Of a stretch of DNA of 64,000 bases, positions 48,848 to 57,447 are shown piece after piece; the stretch's first letter is position 1; every line of letters starts with the position of its first letter. The notes beneath the pieces were generated by a model that saw only the letters and a list, made by a program, of their open reading frames with translations, made no database searches and was not told the origin of the DNA. Origin of the DNA: DSCS01 sp035391585 (GTDB lineage: Bacteria; Macinerneyibacteriota; Macinerneyibacteria; Macinerneyibacteriales; DSCS01); the NCBI GenBank assembly GCA_964574875.1, contig CAZNOX010000001.1, forward strand, positions 1 through 64,000. The letters are read 5' to 3'. The translations under genes were made by a program, and so were the position numbers.

Positions 48848-49981
48848 TTAATTTTCAAAAACAGCGACAACGTCTTTTAACTTTTCCATGACGGGGATCT
48901 GCTGCGGACAGGCTTTTTCACAGGCGCCGCACTCCACACAGCGTGAGGCCCTGTTCTCCTCCTTGATCCAGGCGAGGTACCGTTCTCGCCCCCCGTCCAT
49001 ATCCTCGAAGAGAGAGGCATCGTTATAGATCCCGAAGACAGACGGGATGGCCACTCCCTGGGGGCAGGGCATGCAGTACCCGCAGGCGGTGCAGTGGACC
49101 CTGATCTTGTCCAGGAACCGGGATCGGGCCTCATCGGCCAGCTTCAGCTCCGTGTCTGTGAAGACCCCGGGAGCGGCTTCTTCGGCCAGGCGTATATTCT
49201 CCTCCACATGTTCCGGTTCACTCATCCCGCTGAGAAGAAGATCCACCTCGGGATGGTTCCAGACCCATTTCAGCGCCCACTCCACGGGAGACCGCTTCAC
49301 CGGGGCCTTGTCCCAGACCGCCTTCACATCGGAAGGAAGTTTATGGACCAGGCTTCCCCCCCGGAGAGGCTCCATGACGATAACGCCTAATCCCTTTGAA
49401 CGGGCGTAAAGGAGTCCCTCACGGCCCGCCTGATAATGGGTATCCAGATAGTTGTACTGGATCTGGCAGAACTCCCACGGGTAAGCATCGACGATCTCCT
49501 TGAAGACATCGATATGGTCATGGAAGGAAAATCCGATATGACGGGCTCTGCCGTCGGCTTTGATCCGGTCGAGAAAACGAAAGAGCCCCTTCTCTTTGGC
49601 GTTCTCCCACAACCTCCGGTTCAATGTATGGACAAGGTAGTAATCGATGTGATCTGTCTTGAGCCTCTGGAGTTGCTGCTGAAAGTAGTCCTCGAGATCC
49701 TCCTCTTTTTTGATGAGAAAGGTGGGAAGTTTCGTGGCCAGGAAGACCTTGTCGCGAAGGTTGTTCTTATGAAGGACTTTCCCCACAAAAGGCTCGCTTT
49801 TTCCCTGGTGATAGGGCCAGGCCGTATCAACATAATTGACGCCTTTTGCAATGGCCTCTGTGATCATCTGTTCACTCTTGGCCTCATCGATAGACTCATC
49901 GTCCTTTTTCGGAAACCTCATGCATCCGAATCCCAAAACCGAGATCCTGTCCCCTGTCGAGGGCATGGTTCTGTATTTCAT
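48848..49981 (-). CDS. Aldo/keto reductase with C-terminal ferredoxin domain
   Basis: 377 residues. Residues ~1-270 form an aldo/keto reductase barrel (FGCMRFP, NYVDTAWPYHQGKSE with catalytic Asp and Tyr, FLATKLP). Residues ~300-360 carry two cysteine motifs, CTACGYCMPCPQG and CVECGACEKACPQ, for two [4Fe-4S] clusters. This fused type is common in anaerobes and may couple ferredoxin to NAD(P)H-dependent carbonyl reduction; substrate unknown. Start ATG 49981 with AAAGGAG upstream; the Cys sets are intact. Confidence 0.93.
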   Translation of the reverse strand: MKYRTMPSTGDRISVLGFGCMRFPKKDDESIDEAKSEQMITEAIAKGVNYVDTAWPYHQGKSEPFVGKVLHKNNLRDKVFLATKLPTFLIKKEEDLEDYFQQQLQRLKTDHIDYYLVHTLNRRLWENAKEKGLFRFLDRIKADGRARHIGFSFHDHIDVFKEIVDAYPWEFCQIQYNYLDTHYQAGREGLLYARSKGLGVIVMEPLRGGSLVHKLPSDVKAVWDKAPVKRSPVEWALKWVWNHPEVDLLLSGMSEPEHVEENIRLAEEAAPGVFTDTELKLADEARSRFLDKIRVHCTACGYCMPCPQGVAIPSVFGIYNDASLFEDMDGGRERYLAWIKEENRASRCVECGACEKACPQQIPVMEKLKDVVAVFEN

Positions 49982-49995
49982 AGCTCTCCTTTCTG

Positions 49996-50433
49996 TCATG
50001 CTTGCAAATCCCGGAGGAAACGGCCCACAGCTGTCCAGGCCTCCTCAGGGTCGTCCATTTCCGCTGTGAGTCTTTCCACAGGACAGGACCCTGTCTTGTC
50101 ACGGTTCAGGATCCCCGGCACACAGCGGGAAAAATCAAAGGGAATGTCCGCTTTTTCCAGTATCTTACAGGCCCCCTCAGAGATCATTCCGGCATAGAGG
50201 TAACCGGCCCGGGCTTTGACAAGAAGAAGAGCTCCTCCCCGTCCCACCACGGTGTCGCCGATCCAGGCTCCGGCCGTCTCTTCACCCCACTCCCCGATGA
50301 AGCCGTAAAGGGGGGCGATCCCCCGCTTATCCGATTCAAAGAGGATCCTTCCCTCGCGGAGGGCCACAAAGCGGCGGCTCTCCCCGCTGATCAGGTGTCT
50401 GAGGTCCCCTTTTTGAAAAATCTCACTACCCAC
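49996..50433 (-). CDS. DUF1893 family protein
   Basis: 145 residues. The family pattern is visible: ALREGRILFESDKRGIAPLYGFI, DTVVGRGGALLLVKA, YAGMISEGACKILEKADIP, and ILNRDKTGSCPVE with the conserved Cys. Function unknown; members occur mostly in anaerobes. GTG at 50433, with AGGAG six bases upstream, gives a normal start and overlaps the 3' end of the flavoprotein gene by eight bases in another frame. A longer frame to 50532 has no similarity. Confidence 0.85.
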   Translation of the reverse strand: MGSEIFQKGDLRHLISGESRRFVALREGRILFESDKRGIAPLYGFIGEWGEETAGAWIGDTVVGRGGALLLVKARAGYLYAGMISEGACKILEKADIPFDFSRCVPGILNRDKTGSCPVERLTAEMDDPEEAWTAVGRFLRDLQA

Positions 50434-51007
50434 GCCCGTCTCCTGTCCGTTCCAGAAGCCAGATAAAGTTTTCAGCCAGATGGTCCATGGTGGACATCCC
50501 TTCGGCATCGTCCAGGACTTCTCCGATCTCACGGCCCACTCCCAGATTCCAGTATGTGGATCCCGGGACGATCATTCCCGAGATCAGGAAGAAGTGGTTG
50601 ATGGTATCAAAAGCATGGATCCCTCCGCCCCTGCGGACGGCGATCACCGCCGCTCCGATCTTGCGGTTGAGAAGACGCCCGTTGGCGCCGCAGACACGCC
50701 CGGCTCTGTCGATAAAGGCTTTCATCTCAGCGGGGACGTCCGCATAGTAGGTGGGAGCTCCCAGAATGATCCCCCGGGCCTCCTTGAGCTTGGGGATGAT
50801 ATCGTTGAGCCCGTCATCCAGGATGCACTTTTCGTTCTGCATCTTCCGGCAGGTATCGCAGGCCCGGCATCCCTTGAGGTCCGTCCCTCCGATGGTGATG
50901 ATCTCCGTTGCGATCCCCTTCTTTTCCAGATGACTCATGAAGCGTTTCATCATGAGAAAGGTATTGCCCTTTTGACGCGGGCTGCTGTTGATCCCGATGA
51001 CTTTCAT
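50426..51007 (-). CDS. NADPH-dependent FMN reductase / iron-sulfur flavoprotein
   Basis: 193 residues of the flavodoxin fold. FMN-binding start GINSSPRQKGNTF; compact cysteine motif CRACDTCRK plus a later Cys in EKCILDD, which bind a [4Fe-4S] cluster in Isf-type proteins; second FMN loop GAPTYYADVPAEMKAF. Isf proteins act in anaerobic electron transfer, often in O2/H2O2 removal. First gene of the large unit down to exbB. AAGGAGG before the ATG. Confidence 0.9.
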   Translation of the reverse strand: MKVIGINSSPRQKGNTFLMMKRFMSHLEKKGIATEIITIGGTDLKGCRACDTCRKMQNEKCILDDGLNDIIPKLKEARGIILGAPTYYADVPAEMKAFIDRAGRVCGANGRLLNRKIGAAVIAVRRGGGIHAFDTINHFFLISGMIVPGSTYWNLGVGREIGEVLDDAEGMSTMDHLAENFIWLLERTGDGRG

Positions 51008-51026
51008 ACTCCTCCTTTTTTCTCAC

Positions 51027-51055
51027 ATTATAATGGAAATTCCCCCTGCTCTCAA
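51027..51055 (-). promoter_or_regulatory. Promoter of the flavoprotein-tmk-metG operon
   Basis: Minus strand TTGAGA (51050-51055), 17-base spacer, perfect TATAAT (51027-51032), then AAGGAGG before the ATG at 51007. It is divergent from the next promoter at 51077. Confidence 0.8.
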
Positions 51056-51076
51056 CTTGTTTCTCCCAAGTCACAC

Positions 51077-51104
51077 TTGACGCACATCAGGATGAGCTTA
51101 TACT
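51077..51104 (+). promoter_or_regulatory. Promoter of the TIGR03546/TIGR03545 pair
   Basis: TTGACG (51077-51082), 16-base spacer, TATACT (51099-51104), then AAAGGAG six bases before the ATG at 51129. Ordinary leader of about 18 bases. Confidence 0.8.
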
Positions 51105-51128
51105 CAAAGATGACGAAAGGAGACCCGG

Positions 51129-51662
51129 ATGAACGTTCTCTTTAAAATACTCAAAGCGTTGAATTCCAACCAGCGGCCGGGAGAGATCGCCGCTGCCATG
51201 AGTTTTGCGTTTCTTCTGGCCCTGATCCCCGGAGGGAATCTCCTGTGGATCGTCCTCTTCGGCCTGACCTTCTTTTTGAAGGTGAACCTGGCCGTGGAGA
51301 TGGGCCTGCTCATCGTCCTGAAGATCGTCGCCCCGCTGGCCGACCCCGCTCTCCATTCCCTGGGGTATGCCATTCTGACCCGTCCTTTTCTCCGTGAGTT
51401 CATGACCTCTGTGCAGAATGCCCCTGTCCTTCCCTTTGCGAAGCTGAACAACACGCTGGTCGCCGGCGGGCTTGTCCTGGGCCTTCTTCTCTGGGTCCCC
51501 CTCTTTTTTCTCTTCCGCTTCCTTGTGCGCCGGTACCGTGATGGTTTTCTGGGCGCTATCAGGAAGACAAAAGCCTACAAGGCTCTTCTGAAGCTTCCCC
51601 TGGTGACAAAGATACAGAAACTCTCACGGACAGTCTCAGGCCTTCCGGGCCGTACCCGATAA
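51129..51662 (+). CDS. TIGR03546 family membrane protein
   Basis: 177 residues, with three or four spans. The motif LNSNQRPGEIAAAMSFAFLLALIPGGNLLW is characteristic, and the family is related to DUF2062. Function is unknown. In several spirochaetes and gamma-proteobacteria the gene directly precedes TIGR03545, as here (nine bases apart). Together they probably form an envelope system. Confidence 0.85.
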   Translation: MNVLFKILKALNSNQRPGEIAAAMSFAFLLALIPGGNLLWIVLFGLTFFLKVNLAVEMGLLIVLKIVAPLADPALHSLGYAILTRPFLREFMTSVQNAPVLPFAKLNNTLVAGGLVLGLLLWVPLFFLFRFLVRRYRDGFLGAIRKTKAYKALLKLPLVTKIQKLSRTVSGLPGRTR

Positions 51663-51671
51663 GGAGGCATC

Positions 51672-53651
51672 ATGAGTCAAAAAATACCCCGCCGCTGGAC
51701 CTCTGTGGATTCCCCCGAAGCATTAAAGGAGAAGATCCTCAAACATATCCAGCTTCCCGCAGACAAAGACTTCGCCCAAAGCCTCTATACCCGGGATGAC
51801 CAGGGGTCCTTTTCCCTGAAAAAAGAGATCTCCCCTGCTCAGGTCAAGAGGATGGTGAAACTGGATCATGTGGTCTCCAAAGCCCGGGGGACGGTCAAAA
51901 CAGGAAAACTCCTTCTTTTCGCCCTGGTCTTCGGGGCTCTTCTCCTTTTCAGCCTCGTCTTTAAGGACAGGCTCATCGAAGGGGCCGCGGAAAACGCCAT
52001 GGAGATGATCTTCAAAGCGAAAGTGGAGATCACCGGACTGCGGACCTCCCTTCTCAAGGGCTCTCTCTCCTTTGATGCCCTGGCCATCGGAGACAAGGAC
52101 CATCCCATGACCAACCTGGTGGAAACGGGCCCTGTCACCATTGATATCAGGACATGGCAGCTGCTGAGGAAAAAGTTCGTCCTGGAAGAGGCTTCTGTGC
52201 AGGCTCTGGCCTGGGGCACTCCCCGCACAGAGTCTGCCGCTCTCCTGCCCCCGGCTCCAAAGCCGGAAAGGCCCAAAGAGGATCTCCTGGAAAAAGCCGT
52301 GGACACCAAAGCCCTCACAGACGCCCTTCTCCCCGATCTGGCAGCCCCCCGGCTGGCTGAAGAGTATCATCAGGCCGTCAAAGACGCCAATGAGAAGTGG
52401 TCGGAGAAGATCTCTTCGCTCAACAGCACCTACGAGGCTCTTCAGGAGGATTATCAGGCGCTGCAGTCCACCGACCTTTCTGCAGTCAAGAGCGTGACTC
52501 AGGCAAAAGACCTCCTGGACAAGGCCTCGTCTGCCTCCCGAAACCTGAAAAAGGGGCGTGAACTCCTCCAGTCCGCTCAAAACGATTTTACCGCTGACAA
52601 AGAGTCTCTTCTCTCCATGAAAGCGGCTCTGGAAGCCGCTGTCAAAAACGACGCCAAGCAGGTCCTTGCCCTCACAGGCAAGGGCGGCCCGGCCCTCCTC
52701 TTCAACCGGGCTGCTGAGGAGATCATCCGGCAGAAGGCCGGAAAATTCTCCACGCTGGCCCGCTCTCTTCTCAGAAACAGGGAGAAGATCCCTTCGGGAA
52801 AACGGGAGAAGAGAGTCCGGGAAGTGCCGCCCCCTCCTTTAAAAGAGCGCAAGGGCCTGGACATCCTTTTCCCGGTGGCTTTTTATCCCACTGTGCTGGC
52901 TGAACATGTGGGGATCGATATCCGTGATAATGAGAGACAGGTCACGGGGTCTCTCAACGACCTCTCCACCCATCCGCGTCAATGGAAAAACCCTGTCACC
53001 TTCTCCTACAAAGAGAGATCGCAGCAGCGCCGGATCGACGCAGAGGGCAAGGTCGATATCAGAAAAGACGTGAAACCGGATGTCCGTATCTCCTTTTCGG
53101 GGACAGGGCTCTCCCTTTCTCTCGACAGCCCCTCCTCCTCTCTTCCCGACCTGGAAAAGGTCCGTGCCGGCTACCAGGCCGACGGAGTGATCTCCCTGGC
53201 CGACGAAGAGACACTCTCGGGGCGTTTTCTCTTTACGGTGACAAGCCTTGACCTCACTGCCCCGGAGACCACCGATGAGACACAGCGGAGAGTCTTTGAC
53301 ATCCTCAGGCGCTCGCCTCCCTTCACCGTCACCGTCCGGATCGAAGCCGGAGCGTCGGGTGAACCCCGGATCTCCCTCTCCACCTCACTGGCCGATATCC
53401 TGAAAAAAGCCGCCACGGAAGAGGCTTCTCGTGAGATCGCCAGGCAGCAGGAGAAGGTGGAACAGGAGATCACATCACGGATCAGCGGGCTCCTTGACTC
53501 GGGGGACAAAGAGATGGATCTCTTCAGCCGGAACGGGACGCTTCTCGGAGACAAAGAGAGTGATCTTCTCGCATCACAGGGGGCCCTGGATAAGATCACA
53601 TCAGACTTGAAGAAAAAAGCGGCGGGGTCGATTCTGCCGTTTCAGCTGTAG
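51672..53651 (+). CDS. TIGR03545 family, AsmA-like membrane-anchored protein
   Basis: 659 residues. Cytoplasmic N-terminus of about 75 residues, a span (LLLFALVFGALLLFSLVF, ~residue 80), then a large periplasmic part: AsmA-like repeats in KAKVEITGLRTSLLKGSLSF, a coiled-coil region (~residues 240-320) and a C-terminal beta-rich portion. AsmA-like proteins are linked to lipid transport between membranes, but the role of this family is not established. AAGGAGG before the ATG; coupled to TIGR03546. Confidence 0.85.
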   Translation: MSQKIPRRWTSVDSPEALKEKILKHIQLPADKDFAQSLYTRDDQGSFSLKKEISPAQVKRMVKLDHVVSKARGTVKTGKLLLFALVFGALLLFSLVFKDRLIEGAAENAMEMIFKAKVEITGLRTSLLKGSLSFDALAIGDKDHPMTNLVETGPVTIDIRTWQLLRKKFVLEEASVQALAWGTPRTESAALLPPAPKPERPKEDLLEKAVDTKALTDALLPDLAAPRLAEEYHQAVKDANEKWSEKISSLNSTYEALQEDYQALQSTDLSAVKSVTQAKDLLDKASSASRNLKKGRELLQSAQNDFTADKESLLSMKAALEAAVKNDAKQVLALTGKGGPALLFNRAAEEIIRQKAGKFSTLARSLLRNREKIPSGKREKRVREVPPPPLKERKGLDILFPVAFYPTVLAEHVGIDIRDNERQVTGSLNDLSTHPRQWKNPVTFSYKERSQQRRIDAEGKVDIRKDVKPDVRISFSGTGLSLSLDSPSSSLPDLEKVRAGYQADGVISLADEETLSGRFLFTVTSLDLTAPETTDETQRRVFDILRRSPPFTVTVRIEAGASGEPRISLSTSLADILKKAATEEASREIARQQEKVEQEITSRISGLLDSGDKEMDLFSRNGTLLGDKESDLLASQGALDKITSDLKKKAAGSILPFQL

Positions 53652-53657
53652 CAGGGA

Positions 53658-55358
53658 TCAGGTGTTTTCGTGATAGATCTCCTGGTAGAGGGAGGGCCGG
53701 CCCATGAGCTCCTCATGGGTCCCTGATTCAGCGATGCGCCCTTCGTCCAGGACATAGATCCTGTCCACGATGCCCGCTGTCTTGGGGCGGTGCGTCACCA
53801 GGACAAGAGTCTGATGCGGGATCCCGGCAAAGAGGTCTTCCCACAGCCGCATCTCCGTCTCAGCATCCAGGGCTGATGTGATATCGTCCAGGATGAGCAG
53901 AGGCGGCTGATGGTAGAGGGCCCTGGCCAGGGCCAGGCGCTGCTTCTGTCCGCCGGAGAGAGTCTTCCCCTTGGGGCCCACCACAGTCTCCAGCCCCAGC
54001 CCGAATTTATCCATCTCTTTTCCCATCTGGGAGATATGCAGAGCATAATCCAGGCGTTCTCCGTGGGGCTCCTCTCCCATGAGGATATTGTTTTTGATGG
54101 TGTCTGTAAAAATAACAGGCTGCTGGGAGGCATAACCTGTGAGAAGCCTGTACTCCTCTTCTTTCAAAGCGGTGATATCCCGCCCGTCCACGGCCATGCG
54201 CCCCGATGTCGGCTGGATGATCCCTGCAAGGATGAGGCTCAGAAAACTCTTTCCGCTTCCCAGTTTTCCCATGAGAGCGATCTTCTCCCCCTTTTTTATC
54301 TTCAGGGAGATATCATTCAGGATGGGATGTCCCTGGTAAGTGAAGCCGGCCCCCTCAAGAGAGATCTCCTCTTCGAACCGGGCCTTCTCCGTTCCCCCCT
54401 TCTCCGGAGACCGCATCTCCTCAAGGACACTGATCCTCGTGCTTGAGACGGCCGCGCTCTTTCCGCGCACAAAGAGATTGCCGATATCAAGGACCGGATG
54501 GGTGAGGTTGCGGATCAGAGCTAGAAAAGCCACCAGGGTTCCCAGGGTGATGATCCCGTGGATCTTCATGATCCCCCCGACGAGGAGGACGATGATGGTG
54601 CTGATGGTATGCAGAGACATATAGATCCCGCGCAGCCCCACGTCAAGGCGGACGACTTTGAGCTCTTTTGTTTTCCGCCGCCGGACCATCTCATGAAAAT
54701 AACCGGTGACCTGCTCTTCACGGTTGAATGATTTGACGATGGAGATCCCGCTCATGGTGGAGTGAATATAGTCGTTGGTCTCGGAGATCGCTTTCTGAAG
54801 GGTGTTGAAGGCTCTGTGAAAGGTCTTGTCGAAGAGAGCCATGAAGAGAGTCATGGTCAGGAGGCTGATCACCGTATAAAGCGTCAGGAGAGGCGACATG
54901 AGAAGAAGCATCCCCACGGTGAAGAGAAAGATCAGGACCGCATCGAGGCCCCGGAAGACTCCCGAAGAGAGAAACCATGTGAGTTTTTCCGCATCATCGG
55001 AAAGGCGTGTCACGATCTCGCCGGTGTTCATCTCCTGGAACGTCAGGCGCCCCACGCGGAGAAGGTTCCGGAAGGCTCTCCGCCGGATGGTCCACTGAAA
55101 ACGCATGTTCATCATGGCTCTGTTGGCCTGGAAATAGGAATAGATGATGAAACGGGCGACACTGAGGATCACGATCCCGGAGATAAAGACGCCGATCTCG
55201 CTCAAAGGCATCTTCGTCTCCAGAGCGTCCACCACGAGCTTGTAGTAATAGGGGATGGCTGTTCTCAGGACAGCGGAGATCACGGTGATCAGGAGAAGAA
55301 AAAAGAAACGCCCCTTATGCCGGGACCATTCCAGGACCATCCGTTCTTTAAAGGTCAT
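53658..55358 (-). CDS. ABC exporter half-transporter, degenerate-site subunit
   Basis: 566 residues: six-span type IV transmembrane domain then an NBD. Walker A is GKLGSGKSF, signature LSGGQKQR, Walker B LLILDDITSALD in which the catalytic Glu is replaced by Asp, and H-loop VLVTHRP. The Asp substitution is the hallmark of the degenerate half of heterodimeric exporters such as BmrC/BmrD and TM287/288. The partner is the gene upstream, joined by ATGA. Substrate (drug or lipid) unknown. Gene ends seven bases from the convergent TIGR03545 gene. Confidence 0.93.
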   Translation of the reverse strand: MTFKERMVLEWSRHKGRFFFLLLITVISAVLRTAIPYYYKLVVDALETKMPLSEIGVFISGIVILSVARFIIYSYFQANRAMMNMRFQWTIRRRAFRNLLRVGRLTFQEMNTGEIVTRLSDDAEKLTWFLSSGVFRGLDAVLIFLFTVGMLLLMSPLLTLYTVISLLTMTLFMALFDKTFHRAFNTLQKAISETNDYIHSTMSGISIVKSFNREEQVTGYFHEMVRRRKTKELKVVRLDVGLRGIYMSLHTISTIIVLLVGGIMKIHGIITLGTLVAFLALIRNLTHPVLDIGNLFVRGKSAAVSSTRISVLEEMRSPEKGGTEKARFEEEISLEGAGFTYQGHPILNDISLKIKKGEKIALMGKLGSGKSFLSLILAGIIQPTSGRMAVDGRDITALKEEEYRLLTGYASQQPVIFTDTIKNNILMGEEPHGERLDYALHISQMGKEMDKFGLGLETVVGPKGKTLSGGQKQRLALARALYHQPPLLILDDITSALDAETEMRLWEDLFAGIPHQTLVLVTHRPKTAGIVDRIYVLDEGRIAESGTHEELMGRPSLYQEIYHENT

Positions 55359-57091
55359 GAGCGCACCGCCCCTTTCTCCTCGATGAGCAGCTGATTTCTA
55401 CAGAGACGGTGATAGACGCCCTCTTTGCCCACAAGCTCCTCATGGGTCCCCGCTTCTGCGATGCGTCCGCCGTGGACCACCAGGATCCGGTCAGCATCCA
55501 TGACCGTGCTCAGGCGGTGAGCCACCACGAGGGATGTCTTGCCCTTCATGAGAAGGCGGATCGCCTTGTCGAGCATCTTCTCCGTATGGGGGTCGATGGA
55601 TGAGGTCGCCTCGTCCATGAGGATGAGATCCGCCTTCTTCACCATGGCACGGGCGATGGAGAGGAGCTGGCGTTCGCCCACAGAGAGGTTTCCTCCCTCC
55701 TCATGAAGGTTCGTCTCATAGCCTTCAGGAAGGCGGGAGATGAAACGGTCGATCCCGATCTTCCTGCAGACAGAGACCACCTCCTCTTTGGAGATCGCAG
55801 TGTCAAAGAGGCGCAGGTTATCCAGGACCGTGGCCGGGAAAAGGTAAAAATCCTGTTCGATGAGCGCGATATCCTGCCTGAGAGAGCGGATGTCGAGCTC
55901 TTTGATGTTGACCCCGTCGATAGAGATCTCCCCTTCCCCGATATCATAAAAGCGAAGGAGAAGTTTGATGATGGTGCTCTTCCCTCCCCCTGTCTCGCCC
56001 ACCAGGGCCCATTTCTCTCCTGCAGGGAGCCTGAAGGAGACATCATCCAGAACGGGTTCTCCCTCTTTATAGGAAAAAGAGACATGGGAAAAATCCACAC
56101 CTCCCGTCATGGCTTCCAGCGTCTTGTCTCCGCTCCTGATCCGGACGGGAGTGCTGTGAAGCTCGTAGACGCGGGAAAACGCGGCAAAGGAGCGCTGGAT
56201 CTGGGAGACCTGCTCAGAGATCCCGATGAGGGGGAAAAAGAACATCCTCACATACTCGATAAACATGATCATGGCTCCGTAGGTGAGCACACCCTTGAGG
56301 ATCATGGGGGCCCCGCTTTTTAAGATCATGGCGATGATGATCTCCTGGAGCATGAAGAGAAAGTTGAAAAAAGTGATCCAGCCGAACTCGGCATTCCTTT
56401 CCGAGATGTACTTTTCCCGGTTGTCCCTGTCAAAGCGGTTGAAATAGAGCTCTTCCTTGCCGTAGACTTTGATGATATCAAGGCCGGTGAGATACTCGGT
56501 GATCTTGGATGTGATCTCCGCCATGAGTTTCCGGACCTTTTTGAACATGGGATAGATAAATTTCTGCAGCAGAAGGATCAGGCCGATGACCAGGGGCAGC
56601 GGATAGATGATGAGCATGGCCATGGAGGCATTGGTCCGGAACATGATGATCCCCATAAAAAGAAGCATGAAAAAACTCTGGAGAACGGTCACCAGAGCGA
56701 TGACAAAGAAAAAGCGGACCTTTTCGGCATCGCCCTCCACCCGGGTCACCAGTTTTCCCGGAGAGACAGAGGTGAAGTGCTGATAATCCCAGTCCAGGAC
56801 TTTTTTAAACGAGTCTGTCTTGAGCCGGATGAGGATATCCTGTCCCAGGGTCTCCAGGACCACGGTCATGAGATACATGGAGACCACATAGAGGATAAAG
56901 ACAAGGAGATAGAGGCCCATGGTCATCGTGAGACGCTTTGTATCCCCCGTCTGGATCCCGTCGTCGATGACGTTCATCATGTAGACGGGAAGGACAGATG
57001 TGAGATAGGAGTTCCCCACAAGCAGAAGGAACCCCAGGATGAAACGCCATTTAAACGGCGTGATATACCGCGTAAAAAGATATCGGATCAT
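55355..57091 (-). CDS. ABC exporter half-transporter, catalytic subunit
   Basis: 578 residues. Transmembrane domain (residues ~15-310) and NBD with Walker A GETGGGKST, signature LSVGERQ, Walker B LILMDEATSSID with the catalytic Glu, and H-loop VVAHRLST. Its signature is non-canonical (LSVGE for LSGGQ), which in heterodimers pairs with the degenerate Walker site of the partner, so the two products form one asymmetric transporter. No Shine-Dalgarno precedes the ATG. Confidence 0.94.
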   Translation of the reverse strand: MIRYLFTRYITPFKWRFILGFLLLVGNSYLTSVLPVYMMNVIDDGIQTGDTKRLTMTMGLYLLVFILYVVSMYLMTVVLETLGQDILIRLKTDSFKKVLDWDYQHFTSVSPGKLVTRVEGDAEKVRFFFVIALVTVLQSFFMLLFMGIIMFRTNASMAMLIIYPLPLVIGLILLLQKFIYPMFKKVRKLMAEITSKITEYLTGLDIIKVYGKEELYFNRFDRDNREKYISERNAEFGWITFFNFLFMLQEIIIAMILKSGAPMILKGVLTYGAMIMFIEYVRMFFFPLIGISEQVSQIQRSFAAFSRVYELHSTPVRIRSGDKTLEAMTGGVDFSHVSFSYKEGEPVLDDVSFRLPAGEKWALVGETGGGKSTIIKLLLRFYDIGEGEISIDGVNIKELDIRSLRQDIALIEQDFYLFPATVLDNLRLFDTAISKEEVVSVCRKIGIDRFISRLPEGYETNLHEEGGNLSVGERQLLSIARAMVKKADLILMDEATSSIDPHTEKMLDKAIRLLMKGKTSLVVAHRLSTVMDADRILVVHGGRIAEAGTHEELVGKEGVYHRLCRNQLLIEEKGAVRS

Positions 57092-57100
57092 AGCGGATGG

Positions 57101-57128
57101 ATATTATACGGTTTGCGAAATAAGTCAA
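57101..57128 (-). promoter_or_regulatory. Promoter of the ABC exporter genes, very short leader
   Basis: Minus strand TTGACT (57123-57128). Two overlapping -10 candidates: TATAAT (57103-57108, 14-base spacer) or TAATAT (57101-57106, 16-base spacer). Only 9-11 bases separate them from the ATG at 57091, with no Shine-Dalgarno; the leader would be 3-5 bases. Confidence 0.6.
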
Positions 57129-57141
57129 GGAAAAAGGAGGA

Positions 57142-57435
57142 TTAACGCTCTTTTTTCTCCTGGTGTTCCATTTTTTCCATATATTCCCTGATCTTCCTCT
57201 CTTCCCAGTCTCTCCCCAGGATACCGTTGAACCCGAAGACAGCCATCCCGTGAGAGAAAAGGCCGATCCCCCAGAAGAGAGTCACCCAGTAGAACCAGTA
57301 ATCCCGCGGCGACGTGGCCACATCGATCAAAAAGAGGATGACATTGACCATGACAAACGAGAGAAGGTGCTGATAAAACCCTTTAAGGTCATCCACACGT
57401 TTTTTGGCCAGCTCGAATCTGTCTTCCTGCTTCAT
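57142..57435 (-). CDS. 2TM domain protein
   Basis: 97 residues. An N-terminal helix (AKKRVDDLKGFYQHLLSFV) precedes two spans (MVNVILFLIDVA and WVTLFWGIGLFSHGMAVF), then a charged tail. This matches the small 2TM-domain family (PF13239), whose members stand alone or are fused to histidine kinases; function unknown. AAAGGAG before the ATG; 12 bases after pepD. Confidence 0.8.
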   Translation of the reverse strand: MKQEDRFELAKKRVDDLKGFYQHLLSFVMVNVILFLIDVATSPRDYWFYWVTLFWGIGLFSHGMAVFGFNGILGRDWEERKIREYMEKMEHQEKKER

Positions 57436-57447
57436 GAGACTCCTTTC

